From contig JAFRJX010000003.1 in assembly GCA_017432025.1 (NCBI GenBank), positions 186,001 to 250,000 on the forward strand: a stretch of 64,000 nucleotides of DNA, given 5' to 3'. The notes beneath the pieces were generated by a model that worked only from the letters and a program-made list of their open reading frames with translations, made no database searches and was not told the DNA's origin. The stretch comes from Candidatus Saccharimonadota bacterium (GTDB lineage Bacteria; Patescibacteriota; Saccharimonadia; Saccharimonadales; Saccharimonadaceae). Made by a program: the position numbers and the translations under genes. Every line of letters starts with the position of its first letter. Positions within the stretch are counted from its first letter, which is position 1. Shown piece after piece: positions 26,700 through 35,919 of the stretch.

Positions 26700-29303
26700 A
26701 TGTTAATTCAAAAATTAGCAAATTTTTGGCATTCGAGAAATGCAAGTTTTTCGAAGAAAATAATCTGGTTCTCACCGGTGGTTTTTGCTCTCTGCGCTAC
26801 AATTCTTAATCCGATCAAGGTGTTTGCAGAAGACTCGCTATCGATATCAATCTCCTCGGGAGGCAGTCTCGCTTTCAGTGTCGACCAAGGAATGACGAAC
26901 TCAGTAACAGAAACAATCACAGCCTCCACCACAAATCTTACAGGATACAATATATCAATCAAAACTACAGGCAGCACTAGCCTTAGCTATGTTGGTAATA
27001 ATAATGCCACCATCCCGACCGTAACGCTCCCGAGCGGCAATACTACTGGTATTCCATTAGCCAACTTTGGCTCAACGGCCTACGGCTATAGCCTAAACGG
27101 CACTAATTACCTGCCGATTTCCGACAGCGCCTTAACTTCTGGCGGGCAAGCACTCATTCAAACCTTGACTGCTGGCAGTAATACTTATTCCCTTTCATTT
27201 GGTGCTTATGTCGATATTGATGTGCCATACGGCGATTATGCCAGGACCTACGAGCTAGCCATCACCGCCAACCCGGTCGGATACGCAATTTATTATGAAA
27301 GCAATACGGAAGATGCCGTTTCGAATATGCCAACTTCACCAGTAACTGAGGATCTTTCGGCTACTGACACTACTATTGCTAGTGAAACACCGACCAGGAC
27401 CGGCTATGTCTTCCTCGGCTGGAGCAAGAACCAGAATGCTTCGGTTGCTACCTATCAACCTGGCGACACGATGCTACTAGATATAAATGATGGAACGACA
27501 GTGAACTTATATGCGATTTGGACACCAATTACTTATCAAATTGCCTTTAATAGCAACGCTCCACAAGGTATGACTGTTACAGGCTCGATGAGCAATCAAA
27601 ACTTCACCTATGGCACAGCACAAACCATCACTGCTAACGCTTACAGAATTGCCGATCATCAATTCTTGGGCTGGAACACTAGTGCTGATGGTACTGGTAC
27701 AGCGTATGAAGATGCTGAACAGGTCAATAACCTTACAACCACAAATAATGCCACAATTACACTCTATGCCCAGTGGCTCCATGGTTTCAAATTTGATGGT
27801 TCCTGTGCCTTTGACGGTCAAGGCAATGTGACTGGTGATTGTGCGAAATATGCAACTGGCGGCGTCATTAATACTGGTGTTGCGCTGCTTAATCAGACTA
27901 ACGCTACTAAAGACTTTACAGTCGAATTTACCATTAACTCGTTTGGTACGCATCAAACCACTCAGGCAACCTTATTCTCAAATAAAGATGAGAATGGCAC
28001 CTCACCATGGCCAGGCTTCCATCTAAGAGCCAGTAATGCAACTACTCTCCAGATTCGTACTGCATATACCGGATCAACCATCGCCAAGACCGTTCCTACT
28101 ACTGCCGGCACTAGAATTGTTGTCAGGAAAAAAGATGGAATTCTTTCCTACAGTACGAACGGCGGTACTTCATTTACGACATTGATAGATCTTTCTGGTT
28201 TCAACAGGTATTTCAGCTATACTGCGACTATTGGTGGCATTATCGATAGCAGTGGGAATCCGGCTCGGTTTATTGAAGCAACTATTTCTGACTTTAAACT
28301 TGAGATTTACGATGCAACCACTTATCTCGTTCAATATGATACACAAGGCGGCAGTACGCCACCGGCCAGCCATATCATGGAAGTTGAAGGCGGTGAACTA
28401 TCGATTATTGTTCCTACCAAAGCCAACAACATGTTTGAATGTTGGAATACCATGCCGGATGGCACTGGCACCTGTTATAATCCTGGAGAAACTGTTGATC
28501 ATATTGGTACTCCAGGTAGTGTGGTTATACTCTACGCTATTTGGGTCCCTCCAGTTAGCTACACTGTAGTCTTCCACGACAACACAGTTGCCGACAACAC
28601 GGTAGAACAAGAATTAGTCTATGGCGACGGTCAAACCCTAGACGCCAACACGTTCACGAACGGCACGAAGCAGTTTGTAAAGTGGAGTACTACCGCGGAT
28701 GGCACTGGCAAAGATTACTTCGACGAAGAACAAATACTAACCGGCCTTACCGAAACCGCCAATGATACAGTTGATCTTTACGCTATCTGGGCCGACAGCG
28801 TCTATGTGCCAAATCAAACCGTTCTGTCATTTGATGGTACGAATTATCTAAATACTGGAGTACGTCTATTCGATAGTACTAACTTCGGAAAAGACTTTGA
28901 AATCATTTTCAACATCGACAGTATGGGTACTAATGCCGTCCAGAATACAGTCGTCTCATCAATGGACGAAACTGGTCAACCATGGCCGGGCTTCTGCTTC
29001 AGGCTTGGTGAGACTGGCCAATACGAATTTGCAGCCAATGCCTCATCGGCTAGCAGCGACCGCGTCAGGAAGTACTTTACTGGCGAATCAAACAAAGTCT
29101 CAATCAAGAGGGTAAATAATATTCTCTACGGAAAGCTAAATAATGGTACTGAACAAATGATTATAAATTACGCCAATCTCGCCGGTCCATTTAATACTGA
29201 AGTCTGGGTTGGTGCCGGCCCTAAAGAAAATGGCACGCCACGTCGGTTCTTCGTTGGCCAAATCAGCAACTTCAAGATTGCCATTAGTGATCCACAAATC
29301 TAG
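26700..29303 (+). CDS. Exported surface protein with InlB-type and LamG-like repeats
   Basis: An 867-aa exported protein. A signal or anchor helix lies at about residues 21-43 with a possible cleavage site after VFA. Residues 44-190 form an N-terminal domain that resembles the one in the giant protein at 45862. Then a module occurs twice: two InlB/Listeria-Bacteroides-type beta repeats (195-358, and 542-698), each ending near LYAIW or LYAQW, followed by a LamG-like jelly-roll domain (about 359-540, and 705-867). Such parts bind sugars or proteins on other cells. There is no C-terminal sorting signal. AAAAGGA precedes the ATG. Confidence 0.85.
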   Translation: MLIQKLANFWHSRNASFSKKIIWFSPVVFALCATILNPIKVFAEDSLSISISSGGSLAFSVDQGMTNSVTETITASTTNLTGYNISIKTTGSTSLSYVGNNNATIPTVTLPSGNTTGIPLANFGSTAYGYSLNGTNYLPISDSALTSGGQALIQTLTAGSNTYSLSFGAYVDIDVPYGDYARTYELAITANPVGYAIYYESNTEDAVSNMPTSPVTEDLSATDTTIASETPTRTGYVFLGWSKNQNASVATYQPGDTMLLDINDGTTVNLYAIWTPITYQIAFNSNAPQGMTVTGSMSNQNFTYGTAQTITANAYRIADHQFLGWNTSADGTGTAYEDAEQVNNLTTTNNATITLYAQWLHGFKFDGSCAFDGQGNVTGDCAKYATGGVINTGVALLNQTNATKDFTVEFTINSFGTHQTTQATLFSNKDENGTSPWPGFHLRASNATTLQIRTAYTGSTIAKTVPTTAGTRIVVRKKDGILSYSTNGGTSFTTLIDLSGFNRYFSYTATIGGIIDSSGNPARFIEATISDFKLEIYDATTYLVQYDTQGGSTPPASHIMEVEGGELSIIVPTKANNMFECWNTMPDGTGTCYNPGETVDHIGTPGSVVILYAIWVPPVSYTVVFHDNTVADNTVEQELVYGDGQTLDANTFTNGTKQFVKWSTTADGTGKDYFDEEQILTGLTETANDTVDLYAIWADSVYVPNQTVLSFDGTNYLNTGVRLFDSTNFGKDFEIIFNIDSMGTNAVQNTVVSSMDETGQPWPGFCFRLGETGQYEFAANASSASSDRVRKYFTGESNKVSIKRVNNILYGKLNNGTEQMIINYANLAGPFNTEVWVGAGPKENGTPRRFFVGQISNFKIAISDPQI

Positions 29304-29320
29304 GATCGATAAAGTGCTAT

Positions 29321-29326
29321 AATATA
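29321..29326 (+). promoter_or_regulatory. Extended -10 box with a short leader
   Basis: TGC-TATAAT lies about 20 nt upstream of the zinc-ribbon gene at 29348, followed by an AAGGA ribosome site. This gene has a short but real leader. Confidence 0.5.
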
Positions 29327-29347
29327 ATCAATAAACAAGGATTTTTT

Positions 29348-29605
29348 ATGGAATCAAAGATTTGTCAAAGCTGCGCAATGCCACTAACCTCAGAGGACAT
29401 GTTTGCCACCGAGAAAGACGGTAGCAAAAACGAGGACTATTGCAAATGGTGTTACAAAGACGGCGAATTCCTTGATAAAAGCTCGATGGAAGAATATATC
29501 GAAAAATGCTCACAATTTGGCGAACAAGCTGGAATGACGAATGAGCAAATGAAAGAGTATTGCTCAAAGGTCTTCCCAACGCTCAAAAGATGGAAGAAAT
29601 CGTAA
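29348..29605 (+). CDS. Small zinc-ribbon protein (zf-ribbon_2 type)
   Basis: An 85-aa protein of the putative zinc ribbon family PF12674. The pattern CQSCAMPL near the start, then TEKDGSKNEDYCKWCYKDGEF, gives two CxxC pairs for one zinc ion. The C-terminal half is helical (YIEKCSQFGEQAGMTNEQMKE). Proteins of this family are common in bacteria but have no known function. It is monocistronic, directly downstream of the surface protein. Confidence 0.85.
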   Translation: MESKICQSCAMPLTSEDMFATEKDGSKNEDYCKWCYKDGEFLDKSSMEEYIEKCSQFGEQAGMTNEQMKEYCSKVFPTLKRWKKS

Positions 29606-29630
29606 AAGATACAGTATAGGTCTATTATAT

Positions 29631-29652
29631 AAAAATAAGCCCGAAGGCTTTA
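29631..29652 (-). terminator. Terminator after tRNA-Gln
   Basis: AAGCC-TTCG-GGCTT hairpin on the minus strand (29637-29650) followed by ATTTTTAT, directly after the tRNA-Gln 3' end. It could also act weakly for the convergent zinc-ribbon gene. Confidence 0.6.
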
Positions 29653-29659
29653 TAAAACT

Positions 29660-29734
29660 TGGCTGGGGATGAGGGATTCGAACCCCCGAATGGTGGGACC
29701 AGAACCCACTGCCTTACCACTTGGCGAATCCCCA
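29660..29734 (-). tRNA. tRNA-Gln (anticodon CUG)
   Basis: A 75-nt cloverleaf. The acceptor pairs TGGGGAT with ATCCCCA, the anticodon stem GTGGG/CCCAC holds the loop TTCTGGT with CTG at positions 34-36, and the T arm has GGGGG-TTCGAAT-CCCTC. The discriminator is G and the 3' CCA is encoded. The first base pair begins with U, as in other tRNA-Gln. A TATAAT box lies about 13 nt upstream. Confidence 0.95.
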
Positions 29735-29780
29735 TCAGGATAGATATATTATACCACAAAAATGCCAAAATGCATATATA

Positions 29781-32700
29781 TTATTCGCTTCTCAACGCTT
29801 CGACTGGATCTTTCTTTGAAGCCGAGCGAGCTGGAATTAAGCCGCCAATCAGAGTCAGTACCACACTCAGCACAATTAGCCCAATTGCTGTATTAATGGC
29901 GAGCGTTGCCGATAAAGGTATATCACCCGTGAAATGATGAAGAACCGCATTGATGATTGGGATTAGTAGATATGAAATCCCGATGCCAAAGATTCCAGAC
30001 AAGAATCCAATAATAAACGTTTCAGCATTAAAGATGTTCGAGATATTGTGTTTGCTTGCGCCAATGGCACGTAGAATGCCAATTTCCTTCGTGCGCTCGT
30101 AAACTGAAATATAAGTAATCACGCCAATCATAATAGAACTGACTACGAGCGAAATCGAAACGAAGGCGATTAAGACGTAAGACACCGCATCTACAATTGT
30201 CTTTACACTAGACATCAGTACGCCTGTGATATCGGTGTACTTGATTTCTTTTTCATCCTTCCCCATTGACTTAAAGGTTTCGTTGTAGTGATCTAGGAAA
30301 CTCACAAAATGATTCTTGCCATCAAAACTATTGAAGTAGAATTGCATATAGGTCGGCTCGTCGAGCTTTTGATAACCCATCGCCGAGAGATTTGCTTCGA
30401 GCGTCGATTCGCTCTTCGTGAACATCGCCGTCACCACCCTTGCGAGCTCATCCTCAGTAAAATTCAACTTAAAGGCGCCGACAATTGCGGATTCATCAAC
30501 CGAAAAGGCATTTGCAAAGCTACTCGTGAGATACGATGACAAACCTCCTACTTTCGTCAGGATGTCGGATTTCATTCTAACCTCGAGGATCGCAATCGCA
30601 AACTCATCGAGTGTCTTATCGATTAATTCATCCTGCCCACCAGCAATCGTGAGTTTTAGCATACCAGCGTAAGCCAATACAAATCGATCTTTCGGGATTA
30701 GATATTTGATTTCAAATTCCGAGAAATCCTTCGTGGCGACAAATTCATCAATATAATCTGGCATCTTGGCTGGGTCGAAGTCCGGCTCCATCGCCTTCGC
30801 TGCGACAAAGCTCATCATTTCTGGCGTTAATTCGTCTAATTCGTCAGCGAGTTCTTTTCTAATTGGGCGAATATCCGCATCGATTGATTCCGAAATCTGA
30901 TTTATATAGTCCTTAGTTTTAGCGGCCACCATGTTTTGGTCGATTTTCACATCAAATGCCTGCGCCAGTTTATTCGAATCAACCGATACTAAATCGGAGA
31001 ACTGGAAGTTGAAATCATTTTTCTTTTTGCCAAATTCAGTATTCGAAAAGACGTCAATCTCCGGGGTCGACAACTGTTTCTTAACTATCTCCGTCTCGCT
31101 GGATTTTTCAATAATCTTCTCAACTAGACTTGGTAGATATAATACACCGCTTGTCATCAAAGATACATTATCTTTCGGCGTCAAAACACCCACAATTTTG
31201 AGCGTTTCGGCTGAATCGTAAAGTTTCTTCATGTATTCTTCATTCTCGCTCATATCCTCGTAGACTTCGTATTTCGAGTTGTATTTATACAAATTATACG
31301 GATAAATGAGTTTGTATTCCTTATTCATTAAATCATCGTACGAGAGTTTGAGTGGTTCCCCCTCAATCTGTACGCTCTCACCACTCATTACTTTGGTAAT
31401 CAGCGTCGACAATTCGCTCGTATCATGATAACCCAACGAATAGGCGAGTAAATCTGAAATCTCGTGTGGATCAGACAATACAATTGCCATCTCGTTGTAT
31501 TTCTCCGGATAACGCCCACTTACGACTTTAGTGGTGTCGCGAATTACTTCAATATTAAACTGCTCAAACACGGAAGTTAGATTAGAATATGAACTCATAA
31601 TGGTGCTACCACCATAGAATGACTCAAACAAACTATTCGGATTAAGTTTTGCCACCTTTTTGGTCGCGTCAATCGTATAAATCGGTGGATCGACATTGTA
31701 AGTATAATTAATTACTTTAATATCATCCTTCACTTCATCATTGTGGCGGTCGAGATAATCCTGGAAGGCCTTCAAATCATTCGATGAAACGCTACCAAGC
31801 ATTGACGTGAGGACGCGATTTTCGTTCACAAAATTACCTTCGATATTGCTGTTGGTCGTACCAGTAAGGCTAAGTAACATTCCCGTAATATCTGCCGACT
31901 CTTTTGAAAGAATCAATGGGTAGGAAGTTAGCGTATTCTCCTCAATATAATCAATATAGTTTTGGAACCCAGTTGAGACGGCTGAAATCAAGGCGATACC
32001 AATAATGCCAATCGAGCCAGCCACCGATACTAAAATGGTGCGGGCCTTCTTAGTCATTAAGTTTTTGAGCGACAAAGATAATGCCGTAAAGAAAGACATT
32101 TTCGTCTTTCTACTCTTGCTTCCAGCATTAAAAGCGTCTAAATCCGTCTTAATACTGCCATCATATTTCTCGGAGTCTGCAGTAATTTTACCGTCTTTCA
32201 AACGAATAATTCTCGTCGCATATTGGTCAGCAAGCTCCGGGTTGTGCGTCACCATGATCACAAGCTTATCTTTAGCGATTTCTTTTAGGAGCTCCATAAT
32301 TTGGATACTAGTTTCAGAATCAAGAGCGCCGGTTGGTTCGTCTGCAAGTAAAATATCCGGATCGTTCACAAGCGCACGTGCAATCGCCACGCGTTGCATC
32401 TGCCCACCTGAAAGTTGGCTTGGTAGTTTATCAATATGTTCAGATAGCCCCACATCTTTTAGGGCCTTCTTGGCGCGAATAATTGAATCTCTTTTTGAAA
32501 TACCAGATAGCGTTAGTGCTAGACGCACGTTTTGTAAAACCGTCTGGTGTGGAATCAAATTATAACTCTGAAAAACAAAACCAATTCGGTGGTTACGATA
32601 GCTATCCCAATCTTTATCTTTGAACTTTTTAGTACTTTTTTCATTGATAATCAAATCACCAGAAGTATAGTGGTCAAGCCCACCGATAATATTAAGAAGC

Positions 32701-32837
32701 GTAGTTTTACCGGAACCAGACGGGCCAAGAATTGCCGCAAATTCCGAGACCGGAAAATTGACATCAAAATTATTAAGGACGGTACGCTTAATACCACCAG
32801 TCTCGTAGACTTTCGTCACACTCCTTAACTCTAGCAT
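29781..32837 (-). CDS. ABC transporter, fused ATPase and FtsX-type permease
   Basis: A 1018-aa MacB-like fusion. The ATPase is at residues 1-235: Walker [10 protein letters not shown] (38-46), signature LSGGQMQR near 141, Walker B LLADEPT near 162. One membrane helix (about 262-285) is followed by a very large outer domain of about 600 residues and three more helices with the FtsX motif [12 protein letters not shown]. Such transporters pull molecules out of the envelope rather than across it; peptide or lipoprotein export and antibiotic resistance are typical. A two-component system lies directly upstream on the same strand, in the BceRS-BceAB manner. The ATG follows TGC-TAAAAT by 8 nt. Confidence 0.88.
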   Translation of the reverse strand: MLELRSVTKVYETGGIKRTVLNNFDVNFPVSEFAAILGPSGSGKTTLLNIIGGLDHYTSGDLIINEKSTKKFKDKDWDSYRNHRIGFVFQSYNLIPHQTVLQNVRLALTLSGISKRDSIIRAKKALKDVGLSEHIDKLPSQLSGGQMQRVAIARALVNDPDILLADEPTGALDSETSIQIMELLKEIAKDKLVIMVTHNPELADQYATRIIRLKDGKITADSEKYDGSIKTDLDAFNAGSKSRKTKMSFFTALSLSLKNLMTKKARTILVSVAGSIGIIGIALISAVSTGFQNYIDYIEENTLTSYPLILSKESADITGMLLSLTGTTNSNIEGNFVNENRVLTSMLGSVSSNDLKAFQDYLDRHNDEVKDDIKVINYTYNVDPPIYTIDATKKVAKLNPNSLFESFYGGSTIMSSYSNLTSVFEQFNIEVIRDTTKVVSGRYPEKYNEMAIVLSDPHEISDLLAYSLGYHDTSELSTLITKVMSGESVQIEGEPLKLSYDDLMNKEYKLIYPYNLYKYNSKYEVYEDMSENEEYMKKLYDSAETLKIVGVLTPKDNVSLMTSGVLYLPSLVEKIIEKSSETEIVKKQLSTPEIDVFSNTEFGKKKNDFNFQFSDLVSVDSNKLAQAFDVKIDQNMVAAKTKDYINQISESIDADIRPIRKELADELDELTPEMMSFVAAKAMEPDFDPAKMPDYIDEFVATKDFSEFEIKYLIPKDRFVLAYAGMLKLTIAGGQDELIDKTLDEFAIAILEVRMKSDILTKVGGLSSYLTSSFANAFSVDESAIVGAFKLNFTEDELARVVTAMFTKSESTLEANLSAMGYQKLDEPTYMQFYFNSFDGKNHFVSFLDHYNETFKSMGKDEKEIKYTDITGVLMSSVKTIVDAVSYVLIAFVSISLVVSSIMIGVITYISVYERTKEIGILRAIGASKHNISNIFNAETFIIGFLSGIFGIGISYLLIPIINAVLHHFTGDIPLSATLAINTAIGLIVLSVVLTLIGGLIPARSASKKDPVEALRSE

Positions 32838-32876
32838 ACACTATTATTTTAGCATAAAAAGAATGGGAGCAGAATG

Positions 32877-33791
32877 CTAGAAATTCAGCGTAAATGTGGT
32901 ATTACTATTCGATTTCACGCTTAGATTCCAATGGTTGCGATCGGCCAGAGATTTGGCAATCGAAAGTCCGAGCCCGACCCCTTCGGAGTTCTTATCCGCC
33001 TGGTAAAAACGATCAAATACATGGGGGAGCGCATCTTTACTAATCGTAGCGCCATCGTTTGTGACCTTGAGGACATGGTCTTCAAGTGTCAAAGTAATCT
33101 TATTGTCGGAGTATTTAATTGCATTATCCATCAGAATGCCGAGTAGTTGCGAAAAATCATTGGCATTCACTTTAACTTTATCAGAGACATTAAGTTCTTT
33201 CTTAAACTTAATATCCTTCATTCTCGGCTCAAAGCTTTTCAGCTGTTTTTCAACCAGTTCCTTCACATTGACTTCCTCGCTAGTCACAGTATTCACTAGA
33301 TCGGTCCGTGCAAGTGTCAGGAGTTCAGAATTCAGCGCTGTTAACTTCTCCGTTTCCATTGCCACGTTATCAATCCAGTGATTATTCTTAATATCGGCAG
33401 CTTCAAGGTTAGCCGAAATCGCGGCAAGCGGTGTCTTAATCTCATGTGAAGCATTGGCAATAAAGACCTTCTGCGATTCATAGGCCTCCTTCACCGGTTT
33501 AATCGCTTCTTCGGCTAGATAATATGAAATAAAAATTACAGCGAGTTCAATTCCGACACCAGAAACTATTAATGACAATAATAGGTTCTTTGCTGCCGCC
33601 TCTCGCTCACTTCGAATCCAAGCATCAAATAATTTGCTAGCTTCCGAATCGACACTCACTTCCATCATCGGTGGCCGCATGTCGGCTGAACGCGTCGAAG
33701 TAATATAAATCGCCGTAAAAGTAATCAAAATGACGACGGAAGAAATACTGAAGTTAATCAGAATTAATCTATTTCGAAGCTTTTTGAACAT
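32877..33791 (-). CDS. Sensor histidine kinase
   Basis: A 304-aa kinase with two membrane helices (about residues 9-30 and 64-89) around a small outer loop of about 33 residues. The H box NASHEIKTP has the phospho-accepting histidine near residue 112, the N box is NAIKYSD, and the ATP lid has GVGLGLS. The gene overlaps the response-regulator gene by 23 nt. With such a short sensor loop it may sense through the neighbouring ABC transporter, as Bce-type kinases do; that is inference. Confidence 0.9.
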   Translation of the reverse strand: MFKKLRNRLILINFSISSVVILITFTAIYITSTRSADMRPPMMEVSVDSEASKLFDAWIRSEREAAAKNLLLSLIVSGVGIELAVIFISYYLAEEAIKPVKEAYESQKVFIANASHEIKTPLAAISANLEAADIKNNHWIDNVAMETEKLTALNSELLTLARTDLVNTVTSEEVNVKELVEKQLKSFEPRMKDIKFKKELNVSDKVKVNANDFSQLLGILMDNAIKYSDNKITLTLEDHVLKVTNDGATISKDALPHVFDRFYQADKNSEGVGLGLSIAKSLADRNHWNLSVKSNSNTTFTLNF

Positions 33792-34440
33792 CTAATTTAT
33801 ACCCAAGGTTACGGATCGTCTTAATCGACACTTTCGATTTTAGACCTTTCATCTTTTTACGTAAATAACTCATATAAACTTCGACATAGTTTTCTTCGAA
33901 CTCGGATTCCGCGCCCCAAACATGGGCGAGAATCTGCGATTTTGTAACAGCGGCATCCGGACTCTTCACGAGCATTAAGAAAATCTCCGCTTCTTTGTCG
34001 GTGAGAGACACACTATTTAGCGTGCGGTTTGCCGGATCAAAAGTCAAATCCCCGTATATAATTTTCTTCTGCTCGACTAGTGGCGGACGGCGCGTCAAAG
34101 CATTAATACGTGCAATTAGTTCTGCCGTCTTAAATGGTTTAGCGAGATAATCGTCGGCACCATCTTCGAGTCCACGAATCTTATCCTCGACTTCGTTTAA
34201 TGCAGACAACATAATAATCGGCGTTTTAATTCCCCGTGCCCGGACAATCTTTAAAATATCGAGCCCAGACATCTTTGGTAGCATAATATCTAGCACAATA
34301 CAGTCGTAGTTAGGCTTCAGGGCGAGGCTAAGACCTTCTTCGCCATCGGCGGCCCAATCGACCATGATTTTTTCTTTCTTTAATAAATGAATTACGGCTT
34401 CTGCCAAGAACTTTTCGTCTTCAACATATAGTATTCTCAT
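33769..34440 (-). CDS. OmpR-family response regulator
   Basis: A 223-aa regulator with a receiver domain (acidic pocket at E7-D8, phospho-acceptor Asp51, KPF near 101) and a winged-helix DNA-binding domain ending in KTIRNLGYKLD. I chose MRILYVED at 34440 because a TGT-TATGAT box ends 6 nt upstream; the longer frame to 34458 would begin before this promoter. It is the first gene of the regulator-kinase pair. A long inverted repeat directly upstream is a good candidate operator. Confidence 0.92.
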   Translation of the reverse strand: MRILYVEDEKFLAEAVIHLLKKEKIMVDWAADGEEGLSLALKPNYDCIVLDIMLPKMSGLDILKIVRARGIKTPIIMLSALNEVEDKIRGLEDGADDYLAKPFKTAELIARINALTRRPPLVEQKKIIYGDLTFDPANRTLNSVSLTDKEAEIFLMLVKSPDAAVTKSQILAHVWGAESEFEENYVEVYMSYLRKKMKGLKSKVSIKTIRNLGYKLDVQKASK

Positions 34441-34446
34441 AGTTTC

Positions 34447-34452
34447 ATCATA
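34447..34452 (-). promoter_or_regulatory. Extended -10 box of the response regulator gene
   Basis: TGT-TATGAT on the minus strand ends 6 nt before the ATG at 34440, which predicts a leaderless mRNA. Confidence 0.5.
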
Positions 34453-34471
34453 ACACATGTGCTAATTATGA

Positions 34472-34510
34472 AAACTTAAAATTTCTAAAATTTAAAAAAA
34501 TTTTAAGTTT
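34472..34510. promoter_or_regulatory. 13-bp inverted repeat between divergent operons
   Basis: AAACTTAAAATTT (34472-34484) and its exact inverted copy AAATTTTAAGTTT (34498-34510) are separated by 13 nt. Inside, the block TAAAATTT also occurs as a direct repeat with 9-bp spacing. OmpR-type regulators often bind AT-rich direct repeats of this kind. The site lies at the -35 region of the regulator gene and upstream of the VTC operon, so it could control both. Confidence 0.5.
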
Positions 34511-34532
34511 CGTGGTTTAATATAGAGAGAGT

Positions 34533-35255
34533 ATGGATGAAAAAACATTTGATCGAGTTGAAAAGAAATATTTAATTACATCCGCACAAAAAAAGGAACT
34601 CCTGAAGGTCATTAAGAAGAATATGAAGAAGGATAAGTTCCACAAGTCAGGTGTATTTAATATTTATTTTGACAACGACAACTACGATTTCATTATCCAA
34701 TCCATCGATCATCCAGTCTTTAAAGAAAAGCTACGCGTACGTTCGTATTATGGCTACAATAAAGCCTTCTTTGAAATTAAGACCAAACTACTAGGTAAAG
34801 ATTATAACGTTGGATATAAACGCCGTGTGCTTGTGACGCACAAAGACTACAATGATTTTATTAAGAAGAAAGCTGATTTCATCGAAATCGCCGGCCGCAA
34901 AGTTGAAAATCCGACCGACATACAAATTGCTCGCGAAATCGATTATTTCATTAGGCAATATAATTTGAAGCCAAAGATTCTGGTTTATTATAACCGCGAG
35001 AGTTACAAAGGCGAAAACAATCTACGAATCACCTTTGATTCGAGCCTAAAATACCGCAATCGCAACTTAAAATTTACGAAGAATAAGAAGGATAAATCAG
35101 CTTTAAAACGGGGCGAACTGATTATGGAAATCAAAGCCCAAGGGAGTTATCCAATGTGGCTCGTCCACGCACTCTCCAAAGAACATGCCTACCCACAGCG
35201 TTTTTCTAAAATCGGAAAAGTATACGGAATATTAAGAAAGGAGCAAAATGTTTAA
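34533..35255 (+). CDS. VTC-domain protein (polyphosphate-polymerase-like)
   Basis: A 240-aa VTC domain. In yeast this tunnel-shaped domain makes polyphosphate from ATP. The basic and acidic positions of the tunnel are present: an early E-K-K-Y (10-13), LRVRSYYG (68-74), EIKTK (81-85), KRR (96-98), YNRESY, RITFD and a late MEIKAQGSYP. The bacterial relatives often lack a proven activity. The next gene overlaps by 8 nt and encodes DUF4956, a partner that is found with VTC proteins in many bacteria. Confidence 0.88.
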   Translation: MDEKTFDRVEKKYLITSAQKKELLKVIKKNMKKDKFHKSGVFNIYFDNDNYDFIIQSIDHPVFKEKLRVRSYYGYNKAFFEIKTKLLGKDYNVGYKRRVLVTHKDYNDFIKKKADFIEIAGRKVENPTDIQIAREIDYFIRQYNLKPKILVYYNRESYKGENNLRITFDSSLKYRNRNLKFTKNKKDKSALKRGELIMEIKAQGSYPMWLVHALSKEHAYPQRFSKIGKVYGILRKEQNV

Positions 35256-35919
35256 CAGTATATTTGACGCCAGCACGACTGGATTAGAAATCACGACAGC
35301 TTTAATTTCAGCAGGAGTCGCCCTCGGCCTTGGGCTTGTCCTAGCCCTCACCCATATGAAGACTTCGCAAACCACGAAAGGCTTCTTAATCACGCTAGCC
35401 GTCTTGCCACTGCTCGTAATGGCTGTGATGATTATGATTAACGGCAATCTCGGTACTTCGATTGCGATTCTCGGTGCCTTTTCGTTAATTCGTTTCCGTT
35501 CCCTGCAGGGTCGCGCCAAAGACCTACTTGCGATTTTCTTCGCGATGATGATTGGCCTTGCTTGTGGCATGGGACATGTATTATTTGGCACTGTAATTAC
35601 GGTTATCGCCGTTATCGCCATCGTTCTATTTAGCTACACAAAATTCTTGGAGCCAGATCATCACGACAAGATTCTAAAAGTTGTCATTCCAGAAGATATG
35701 GACTACGATGAAGTCTTTGACGAAATCTTCAAGAAATACACCTCAAGGCACAATCTTGTCCGTATGAAGACCATGAATATGGGGAGCCTCTACAAATTAA
35801 CCTATGACGTCAGAATCAAACACGGTGTGAAAGAAAAAGATTTTCTCGATGAAATCCGCATAAAAAACATGAATCTTAAAGTGTTACTTTCCGAACCATG
35901 CGCTGACGAGGAGATTTAA
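35248..35919 (+). CDS. DUF4956 membrane protein
   Basis: A 223-aa protein with four membrane helices in the first 130 residues and a soluble C-terminal alpha/beta domain (about 145-223). The helix-2/3 region holds the conserved GAFSLIRFRSLQGRAKDL stretch of the family. It starts inside the VTC gene with AAGGAG before the ATG and ends overlapping the next gene by 1 nt (TAATG). Function unknown; the constant pairing with VTC proteins suggests it carries or senses the product of that enzyme. Confidence 0.86.
   Translation: MFNSIFDASTTGLEITTALISAGVALGLGLVLALTHMKTSQTTKGFLITLAVLPLLVMAVMIMINGNLGTSIAILGAFSLIRFRSLQGRAKDLLAIFFAMMIGLACGMGHVLFGTVITVIAVIAIVLFSYTKFLEPDHHDKILKVVIPEDMDYDEVFDEIFKKYTSRHNLVRMKTMNMGSLYKLTYDVRIKHGVKEKDFLDEIRIKNMNLKVLLSEPCADEEI

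Noticed and set aside
26528-26809. A 93-codon frame before the surface protein gene
   Set aside because: It overlaps the start of the 867-aa protein in another frame, and most of it is AT-rich leader. The surface protein has a ribosome site and a signal helix.
29659-29937. A 92-codon open frame on the plus strand
   Set aside because: It is antisense to tRNA-Gln and the ABC transporter end; GFEPPNGGTRTHCL is another known false tRNA translation.
32005-32565. A 186-codon frame antisense to the ABC ATPase
   Set aside because: It mirrors the conserved ATPase codons on the other strand; no start signals.
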